Shown here: positions 6,341-10,319 of the stretch, piece after piece
Layout: the number at the start of each line of letters is the position of its first letter
Position numbering within the stretch: the stretch's first letter is position 1
Source of the DNA: Thiobacillus sp.
GTDB taxonomy: Bacteria; Pseudomonadota; Gammaproteobacteria; Burkholderiales; Thiobacillaceae
Direction: 5' to 3'
Assembly: GCA_020217265.1 (NCBI GenBank)
Contig: JAIWOS010000088.1
Coordinates: 1 to 10,319 of the forward strand
Length of the DNA: 10,319 nucleotides
Translations under genes and position numbers: made by a program
Notes under the pieces: model-generated
The model's input: the letters and a program-made list of their open reading frames with translations, nothing else
The model's database searches: none
What the model was told of the DNA's origin: nothing

Positions 6341-7207
6341 CTATAGCGAATCGGCAGGCGCCGGGGCGGACGCGCGCACCGCGAGCATGCCGGCCGCTGC
6401 CACCGTGGCCATGCCCGCCCACGCCAGCGCAGGCAGATGCTCGCCGAACAGCACCACGCCGTAGAGCGCCGAAAACGCCACGGTCGTATACGCGAGCGCG
6501 CCCACCGTGAGCGTGCGACCGCGATGGTAGGCACGCGTCAGCGCCAGCTGCGCCAGTGTCGCCGTCACACCGACGCCGATGAGCCACGGCCAGTCGGCCG
6601 CCTGCGGCCGGTGGAAACCCGCCGCCGCCATCCACGCCGCGCCCAGCAGAGTCGAGAGCAAGGTGAAATAAAACACCACCCGCCATTCCGGCTCGCCGAG
6701 CCTGCCCAGCGATTTCACGTTTACATACGCCACCGCCGCCAGAAACCCCGACACCAGCCCCGCCAGCGCCGGCCCCCAGGCCCGGCCATCCACCTGAGGC
6801 TGCAACAGCAGCACGATGCCGACGAAGCCCAGCCCCACGGCCGCCGTGATGCCGGCGCCGTGCTTTTCCTTCAGCCACCAGGCCGACAGCCCCGCGAGAA
6901 ACAGCGGCGCCGTGTAGTTGAGGGTAACGGCCGTCGCCAGCGGCAGCCGCGCGATGGCGTAGAAAAACAGCACCAGCGCCGAAAACCCCGATAGCCCGCG
7001 CCACAGGTGCGCCGATGCGTGCGGCGTGGCGAGTGGTGCCAGCAACCGGCGATGCGAAACCGCAATCACACTCCAGATCGCCACCAGCCCGAAAACGGAA
7101 CGGTAGAACACCAGTTCCGCGCTGGAAAACTGCACAGACAAATGCTTGACCAACACCCCCATCAGCGCGAACAGGGCCGCAGCCACCAGCATCCAGCTCG
7201 ATTTCAT
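6341..7207 (-). CDS. EamA/DMT-family permease
   Basis: An inner-membrane transporter of the drug/metabolite superfamily, 288 residues, the usual length. The hydrophobic pattern fits ten membrane helices in two EamA halves: the first begins at WMLVAAALFALMGVLVKHL and ends near LGFVGIVLLLQP; the second begins near GPALAGLVSGFLAAVAY and ends near LAWAGMATVAAAGMLAV. Family features include FYRSVFGL in helix 2 and the end-of-half motif APLFLAGLSAWWLKEK. Substrate cannot be inferred; relatives export amino acids, metabolites or nucleotides. ATG 7205-7207 is chosen; TTG 7214-7216 three codons upstream is possible. Neither has a clear Shine-Dalgarno. It follows the integrase gene by only 15 bases, and so may be read from the integrase promoter as well as its own. 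Confidence 0.9.
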   Translation of the reverse strand: MKSSWMLVAAALFALMGVLVKHLSVQFSSAELVFYRSVFGLVAIWSVIAVSHRRLLAPLATPHASAHLWRGLSGFSALVLFFYAIARLPLATAVTLNYTAPLFLAGLSAWWLKEKHGAGITAAVGLGFVGIVLLLQPQVDGRAWGPALAGLVSGFLAAVAYVNVKSLGRLGEPEWRVVFYFTLLSTLLGAAWMAAAGFHRPQAADWPWLIGVGVTATLAQLALTRAYHRGRTLTVGALAYTTVAFSALYGVVLFGEHLPALAWAGMATVAAAGMLAVRASAPAPADSL

Positions 7208-7222
7208 GCGGAGCAAACCCGC

Positions 7223-8203
7223 TCAGCGGTCGAGCGGGCTGACGACGCCGCGTCCGCCCTTGTTCAGCACGTGCGTGTAGATCATCGTCGTTGCCACATC
7301 CTTGTGGCCCAGCAGTTCCTGCACCGTTCGAATGTCATAGCCGCTGGTCAGCAAATGCGTGGCAAACGAATGGCGCAGCGTATGCGGCGTGGCAGGCTTC
7401 ACGATTCCAGCATCGCGCACCGCCTGCCGGATGGCCCGCTGGATCGCCTGATCCTGGACATGATGCCGTCGCACCGCGCCCGAACGCGGATCGACCGAAC
7501 GGTTCTTTGAAGGAAACACATACTGCCACCCCCACTCGCGCCCTGCATTCGGGTACTTGCGATCCAGCGCATAGGGCAGGTAAACCTCGCCGTACCCTTC
7601 CGCCACGTCCTGCTCGTGCAACTCGCGCACCTGCTTCAGGTGCAATTTGAGCGGCTCGGCCAATGCGGACGGCAGCATGGTCACCCTGTCCTTGAAACCC
7701 TTGCCTTCGCGCACCAGAATCTCGCCCCGGCCGAATTCCACATCCTTCACCCGCAGCCGCAGTGCCTCCATGATCCTGAGCCCCGCGCCATACAGCAAAC
7801 CCGCCACCAGCCAGTGCGTACCCGTTAGCCGCGACAACACCGCCTGCGCCTCCTCCCGGGTCAGCACCACCGGCAAGCGCTTCGGCGCCTTGGCCTGCGT
7901 CACGTTTTCCAGCCAGGAAAGTTCCTGTTCCAACACCTCGCGGTAGAGAAACAGCAAAGCAGATTTGGCCTGATTCTGCGTAGACGCCGAAACGCGCCCT
8001 TCAACTGCAAGATGCGTCAGAAACGCCTCCACTTCGCGCGCACCCATCTCTGCCGGATGCCGCTTGTCAAAGTGCAGCACGAAGCGTTTAATCCAGTCCA
8101 CATACGCCTGCTCGGTACGAATGCTGTAATGCTTGAGCCGTATCTTGCCGCGCACCTGATCCAGCAAACGCGGCGACTGACTGAGTGACGTATTTGCGTT
8201 CAT
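7223..8203 (-). CDS. intI: Integron integrase IntI (tyrosine recombinase)
   Basis: This enzyme inserts and excises gene cassettes by recombining attI and attC sites. At 326 residues it is complete. The N-terminal SAM-like core-binding domain (about 10-95) contains [18 protein letters not shown]. The catalytic domain has Arg143 ([11 protein letters not shown]), Lys171 in the GKGFKDR loop, His274 and Arg277 ([12 protein letters not shown]), His300 (LLGHKDV) and the nucleophile Tyr309 (YTHVLNKGG). These are offset by exactly three from the catalytic residues of class 1 IntI1. The segment [14 protein letters not shown], with [12 protein letters not shown] after it, is the extra helix region that separates integron integrases from XerC/D and phage integrases. 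It is transcribed away from the attI site and cassettes, the normal layout. Its upstream region has no visible LexA box. It is not one of the clinical class 1-3 enzymes as far as I can judge. Confidence 0.96.
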   Translation of the reverse strand: MNANTSLSQSPRLLDQVRGKIRLKHYSIRTEQAYVDWIKRFVLHFDKRHPAEMGAREVEAFLTHLAVEGRVSASTQNQAKSALLFLYREVLEQELSWLENVTQAKAPKRLPVVLTREEAQAVLSRLTGTHWLVAGLLYGAGLRIMEALRLRVKDVEFGRGEILVREGKGFKDRVTMLPSALAEPLKLHLKQVRELHEQDVAEGYGEVYLPYALDRKYPNAGREWGWQYVFPSKNRSVDPRSGAVRRHHVQDQAIQRAIRQAVRDAGIVKPATPHTLRHSFATHLLTSGYDIRTVQELLGHKDVATTMIYTHVLNKGGRGVVSPLDR

Positions 8204-8204
8204 G

Positions 8205-8218
8205 TTAGGACAACCTAA
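8205..8218 (-). repeat. Short inverted repeat just upstream of the intI start
   Basis: TTAGG and CCTAA (8205-8209 and 8214-8218) form a 5-base stem with a 4-base loop ending 1 base before the intI ATG. In the mRNA the only AGG that could serve as ribosome binding site is in one arm, so the hairpin could lower intI translation. The stem is short and the effect is inference. Confidence 0.35.
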
Positions 8219-8242
8219 AAAATCATAACATCATGATACTAA

Positions 8243-8270
8243 TTGAAATTACAAATATGAAATCCATTAT
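8243..8270 (+). promoter_or_regulatory. Candidate cassette promoter (Pc)
   Basis: TTGAAA at 8243-8248 matches the -35 consensus at five of six bases. CATTAT at 8265-8270, 16 bases downstream, matches the -10 at four of six. It points towards the cassettes and would start transcription at about 8277, inside the palindrome at 8269-8290. It could drive the cassette array as Pc does in other integrons. The AT-rich setting makes chance matches likely. Confidence 0.35.
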
Positions 8271-8290
8271 GACGCTTTGCAAAGCGTCAT
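8269..8290. repeat. Perfect 22-base palindrome in the attI region
   Basis: The half-site ATGACGCTTTG is followed immediately by its exact inverted copy. Four further matching bases on each side (ATCC at 8262-8265, GGAT at 8294-8297), after a 3-base mismatch, extend it to a 36-base imperfect palindrome. It overlaps the -10 and start point of the candidate cassette promoter. It may be an operator, a recombination accessory site or a transcript hairpin; no U-tract of a classic terminator follows on either strand. Confidence 0.6.
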
Positions 8291-8351
8291 TTAGGATGGG
8301 CACTTTACGTTAGGCATTTTTCACGCAGATCAATTCGGGGGGGATTCACAG

Positions 8352-8624
8352 ATGAAAAAAATCATATTATTCGGTTGCATTAGCTGCCTTTTAGTCGCTT
8401 GCGGTGGAAAACCATCCGGTATTTCTGATGAGTTTTACGATGAATACAAAATTCTTGGCGCGCCGAAAATTTTGTATCAGTGTGGCGAGCAAATAGGCTA
8501 CTCAGCAGGTACAGGCATGGGCAGCACATACAACCACATCGTTACAGAGGCGAAAAAAGAGTGCGAAAGTTCTGAGAAAGAGTTCGAAATACTGGAGAGC
8601 CAACAATATGCAACCGACAAATGA
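8352..8624 (+). CDS. Short cassette-encoded lipoprotein, unknown function
   Basis: A 90-residue protein with a lipoprotein signal: MKKIILFGCISCLLVACGGK, lipobox Leu-Val-Ala-Cys with acylated Cys17. Gly at position +2 favours outer-membrane sorting. The mature part (about 74 residues) is polar and mixed in charge, with Cys44 and Cys71 that could form a disulfide and an acidic, lysine-rich C-terminal helix (TEAKKECESSEKEFEILES). I do not recognise the family. A run of seven G then A (8337-8344) ends 7 bases before the ATG and may serve as a ribosome site. Its last 17 bases overlap the start of the next gene, so the two are probably made together. Roles such as immunity partner or envelope defence component are conjecture. 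Confidence 0.82.
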   Translation: MKKIILFGCISCLLVACGGKPSGISDEFYDEYKILGAPKILYQCGEQIGYSAGTGMGSTYNHIVTEAKKECESSEKEFEILESQQYATDK

Positions 8625-9057
8625 CAACCCCGTAAATTCTGAAGAATCAGCCTCTCCACCCAACCTAAACAAAAGCAGAGTTGAAAACGCAGTAATTGGT
8701 GTCTCTGTAGCGGGAGGTACAGCAGCTACCGCTGTGGGCGTTATTGCTGCGGGCACATCGGCCACTGGAGCAATCAGTGCTGCTGGTGCTGCCATCGGTG
8801 GCGTAGCGGGGGGTGTTTTGGGTTCTAGTGTTGGCCTAGCAACAGGTGGTGCGGGTATGGTGGCCACCGTCCCATTCGCAGCAGCGGGTGCAGCCATAGG
8901 TGGCTGGGCGGGTCCAGCCTTGGCGCTCGTGGGTATTGGCACTGCACCGGCATGGGCTGTGCCAGTCGCAATTTGTGGTGGTGTCGTTGCCTTGGGTGGC
9001 TTGCTAACTGGCACTTACAAATTTGCAAAATCACGCGGCAAAAAAAGCAATGCCTAA
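8608..9057 (+). CDS. Cassette-encoded glycine-zipper membrane protein
   Basis: A 149-residue protein without a recognisable named family. The first 27 residues are polar and Asn/Ser/Pro-rich. Residues 28-136 are Gly/Ala-rich and hydrophobic, enough for about three membrane passes, and the tail KFAKSRGKKSNA is basic and probably cytosolic. Glycines at 60, 64, 68, 72, 76 and 80 form an unbroken GxxxG ladder; a second at 94, 98 and 102 lies in a near copy of the same segment (AAGAAIGG-V/W-AG at 58-68 and 92-102). Such zippers pack helices tightly and occur in pore-forming bacteriocins, holin-like and outer-membrane lipoprotein proteins. GGAGAG at 8594-8599 lies 8 bases before the ATG. The gene overlaps the lipoprotein gene by 17 bases and its TAA stop is inside the attC core. 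A membrane-acting toxin or abortive-infection effector is possible but unproven. Confidence 0.8.
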   Translation: MQPTNDNPVNSEESASPPNLNKSRVENAVIGVSVAGGTAATAVGVIAAGTSATGAISAAGAAIGGVAGGVLGSSVGLATGGAGMVATVPFAAAGAAIGGWAGPALALVGIGTAPAWAVPVAICGGVVALGGLLTGTYKFAKSRGKKSNA

Positions 9058-9111
9058 CACTGCATTCGAGGGGGACGCGCTAAAGCGCGCCCCTCAATTC
9101 GGACGTTATGC
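9052..9111 (+). other. attC site of cassette 1 (60 bp)
   Basis: The site opens with GCCTAAC (9052-9058, RYYYAAC rule) and closes with GTTATGC (9105-9111, GTTRRRY rule), the cut lying between 9105 and 9106. Inside, GAGGGG at 9068-9073 pairs with CCCCTC at 9090-9095, and CGCGCT at 9076-9081 pairs with AGCGCG at 9084-9089. This leaves an unpaired G-A bulge and a 2-base tip: the imperfect hairpin the integrase recognises on one strand. The length and the CATTCG / AATTCGG flanks resemble the short attC sites of aadA-type cassettes. The last six bases already belong to cassette 2, which explains the single mismatch between the outer cores. Confidence 0.92.
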
Positions 9112-9152
9112 CTACTCGCCTTCTGCCCATATCAAGCGGCTCCGAAATCCCG

Positions 9153-9158
9153 GATAAT
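9153..9158 (+). promoter_or_regulatory. Candidate cassette-borne -10 box of the methyltransferase gene
   Basis: GATAAT matches the -10 consensus at five of six bases and ends 7 bases before the ATG, so the transcript would be leaderless or nearly so. No convincing -35 hexamer stands at the right distance, and no Shine-Dalgarno is present before the ATG. A promoter of its own would suit a modification gene, which must be expressed even far from the cassette promoter. Confidence 0.28.
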
Positions 9159-9165
9159 CGCGCGT

Positions 9166-10305
9166 ATGGACCTCTTTGACACCACACAAGTCGGGGCATC
9201 AAACCGCCCGCCCTCGCATGCAGATCGTCACTCTGCGGCCGACCCCATCATTGCTGATGGTTTTCGTCGCGCGTTTGAAGCGTACCGACGCGGCACGGCG
9301 AGAACCCCTTTGTTATTGAACGGCGACGCGCTTGCCGTCCTTCGGGAATTACCCTCCGACTCCATTGATTTCGCAATGACATCCCCGCCTTACTGGGGAA
9401 AGCGAGAGTACGACAATGGTGGCATTGGACTTGAAGCCAACTACCAAGACTTCGTTAGAGACCTCGCCACGATTTTCGCCGAGCTAAAGCGTGTCCTCAA
9501 ACCGACGGGGTCGTTCTGGCTGAACCTCGGCGATACATACAACGACAAAGGTCTGGTGGGCATCCCTTGGCGGGTGGCGTTTGAACTGACCGACAACCAA
9601 GGCTGGATACTCAGAAACAGTGTTGTATGGAACAAATTGAAAGGCGGGATGGACAACAGCAAAGACCGTTTAGGTAATTTGCATGAACAGGTCTTCCATT
9701 TCGTAAAGCAGGCTAGGGGTTACTACTACAACGCTGACGAGATTCGATCTAAGCCGCGAGAAGCAAAGGTCGTCAATGGCGCGGTTATTTCGGCGACTGG
9801 CGTTTCTGGTGTTCGTTACAAGCGACAGATCGAACTTTCGACGGCGCTAGACGAAGAGGAGAAAGAGGCCGCATTCACAGCCCTAAAGAAGATGCTTGCC
9901 AGCGTGGCCGCTGGAGAGGTTTCTGATTTCCGCATGATTATTCGAGGTCAGCAACGTACCACGCACTCCGACAGCGCCAAGGTATCGGGTCGCGCCAAAG
10001 AGCTACGCGATAAGGGCTTCTACTTCTTGAAATACCATCCCAAGGGCAGCAAGCCGGGCGACGTATGGGACATCATTCCAGAGGATACGCAACGGCGTGA
10101 AGGACACTTTGCCCCATACCCCATTGATCTCTGTCGTATTCCACTGCTTGCGACTTGCCCGGAAAACGGTATTGCTCTCGACCCATTCTGTGGGACGGGT
10201 ACTACTCTTGTCGCCGCCCGCAATCTTGGCCGCAAGTCTATCGGCATCGATATTTCGCGCCGCTACTTAGAACTCTCACAAGAAAGGTGCGATTCGCTTC
10301 TATGA
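9166..10305 (+). CDS. Beta-class DNA methyltransferase (N4-cytosine or N6-adenine)
   Basis: A 379-residue S-adenosylmethionine-dependent DNA methyltransferase. Catalytic motif IV TSPPYW is at residues 72-77. After it come ELKRVLKPTGSFWLNLGDTY (motif V/VI region), LRNSVVWNK and HEQVFHFVK. The variable region of about 200-310 is the likely target-recognition part and includes FRMIIRGQQRTTHSDS and GFYFLKYHPKG. Near the end are PGDVWDI, the AdoMet-binding motif I DPFCGTGTT at 339-347 and GIDIS. Motif IV before motif I is the beta-class order. SPPY is commonest in N4-cytosine enzymes but does not exclude N6-adenine. The N-terminal 45 residues are polar and may be poorly conserved; an internal start is possible. 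The stop overlaps the next ATG (ATGA). It is most likely the modification half of a restriction-modification system carried as a cassette; the recognition sequence cannot be read from the protein. Confidence 0.92.
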   Translation: MDLFDTTQVGASNRPPSHADRHSAADPIIADGFRRAFEAYRRGTARTPLLLNGDALAVLRELPSDSIDFAMTSPPYWGKREYDNGGIGLEANYQDFVRDLATIFAELKRVLKPTGSFWLNLGDTYNDKGLVGIPWRVAFELTDNQGWILRNSVVWNKLKGGMDNSKDRLGNLHEQVFHFVKQARGYYYNADEIRSKPREAKVVNGAVISATGVSGVRYKRQIELSTALDEEEKEAAFTALKKMLASVAAGEVSDFRMIIRGQQRTTHSDSAKVSGRAKELRDKGFYFLKYHPKGSKPGDVWDIIPEDTQRREGHFAPYPIDLCRIPLLATCPENGIALDPFCGTGTTLVAARNLGRKSIGIDISRRYLELSQERCDSLL

Positions 10306-10319
10306 GCAAAGTCGTTGAG
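10302..10319 (+). CDS. Start of a coupled gene, possibly the cognate restriction endonuclease
   Basis: An ATG at 10302-10304 overlaps the TGA stop of the methyltransferase gene in ATGA. It is followed by five open codons (Ser-Lys-Val-Val-Glu) before the window ends. Six residues allow no family assignment. The overlap with a solitary-type methyltransferase inside a cassette makes a restriction endonuclease the natural guess, but an unrelated gene or a short spurious frame cannot be excluded. Confidence 0.5.

Larger units (their letters stand above)
8240..8315 (+). other. attI recombination site (crossover G^TTAGGC)
   Basis: The core GTTAGGC at 8309-8315 fits the GTTRRRY rule, with strand exchange between 8309 and 8310. 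It lies 106 bases from the integrase start, where the primary integron site belongs, and directly precedes the first cassette. The bases after the cut match, in reverse complement, the 5' core of the attC at the end of cassette 1, confirming the boundary. Two related TTAGG elements (8205-8209 and 8291-8295) may be accessory integrase-binding repeats. The left limit of attI is a guess. The intergenic stretch 8204-8351 holds no gene and is strikingly AT-rich up to about 8270. Confidence 0.8.
8310..9105 (+). mobile_element. Integron gene cassette 1 (796 bp, two genes)
   Basis: The cassette runs from the TTAGGC after the attI cut to the G before the cut in its attC. Its first bases (G)TTAGGC are the exact reverse complement of GCCTAAC at the 5' end of its attC, as required if both derive from one circular cassette. 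It contains a lipoprotein gene and an overlapping glycine-zipper gene; the stop codon of the latter lies in the attC. Base composition is clearly lower in GC than the backbone, which fits lateral capture. Confidence 0.88.
9106..10319 (+). mobile_element. Integron gene cassette 2, cut by window edge
   Basis: It begins at the TTATGCC after the cut in the preceding attC and continues past the window. It carries a DNA methyltransferase gene and the beginning of a coupled second gene. No attC is seen before the edge. If this is one cassette, its own attC should open with GCATAAC, the reverse complement of GTTATGC. The stretch 9112-9165 before the gene holds no other feature except a -10-like box. 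Confidence 0.75.

Noticed and set aside
6123..7004. Minus-strand open frame of 293 codons
   Set aside because: It overlaps the permease and SpoIIAA-like genes in another frame; Gly/Ala/Arg-rich shadow sequence.
7223..8203. Integrase read as XerC/XerD or a phage integrase
   Set aside because: The extra segment with WGWQYVFPS, the catalytic spacing matching IntI1, and the adjacent attI and attC sites identify it as an integron integrase.
8269..8290. Palindrome read as a rho-independent terminator or as an attC site
   Set aside because: There is no U-tract on either side and no RYYYAAC/GTTRRRY core pair enclosing it, so neither label is supported; it is kept as an unexplained palindrome.
8502..9014. 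Minus-strand open frame of 170 codons in cassette 1
   Set aside because: It is antisense to the glycine-zipper gene; its Ala/Pro/Thr-rich sequence simply mirrors the Gly/Ala codons, and it has no ribosome binding site.
1..10319. CRISPR array, tRNA, rRNA or insertion sequence
   Set aside because: I saw no regularly spaced repeats, no tRNA-like cloverleaf, no rRNA sequence and no transposase or terminal inverted repeats; this was by reading only, not a model search.

Overview
The window looks like the chromosome of a GC-rich proteobacterium, most likely a betaproteobacterium of the Rhodocyclales/Nitrosomonadales kind. This rests on the very GC-rich coding style, the tightly packed housekeeping genes and the gene families present; I could not check taxonomy by search. 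The window covers an ordinary chromosomal backbone (about 1-7210) and the start of a chromosomal integron (about 7223-10319).

Backbone, left part (minus strand, 2850 to 1): four genes read leftwards. They encode a small stand-alone NAD-binding Rossmann protein, a FIST-domain sensor protein, an 87-residue coiled-coil protein and a MASE1-GGDEF diguanylate cyclase cut by the left edge. The tight spacing suggests one operon, plausibly feeding a small-molecule signal into cyclic-di-GMP signalling. A 147-bp divergent intergenic region with a long inverted repeat separates it from the next operon.

Backbone, middle (plus strand, 2998 to 5587): proline iminopeptidase (S33), a CnoX/YbbN-like thioredoxin-TPR co-chaperone, and a DUF3025 protein. 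The two junctions are stop/start overlaps (ATGA and TTGA). The 3' end of this operon overlaps by 26 bp the end of a convergent minus-strand gene.

Backbone, right part (minus strand, 7207 to 5562): an EamA/DMT-family permease, a SpoIIAA-like (STAS-fold) protein and a small secreted protein of the surface-adhesin-E type. They sit directly downstream of the integron integrase, so they could be co-transcribed with it.

Integron (7223-10319): an intact integron integrase (IntI, with the family-specific extra helix region and all catalytic residues) reads leftwards. To its right lies an AT-rich attI region with a candidate cassette promoter, a perfect 22-bp palindrome and the recombination point G^TTAGGC. 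Cassette 1 (8310-9105) carries two overlapping genes of unknown function, a short lipoprotein and a glycine-zipper membrane protein, and ends in a well-formed 60-bp attC. Cassette 2 (from 9106, cut by the right edge) carries a beta-class DNA methyltransferase and the first six codons of a translationally coupled second gene, probably the matching restriction enzyme. The cassettes are visibly less GC-rich than the backbone and read away from the integrase, as expected for captured genes. The two cassettes, and cassette 1 in particular, are the most likely place for an undescribed system.
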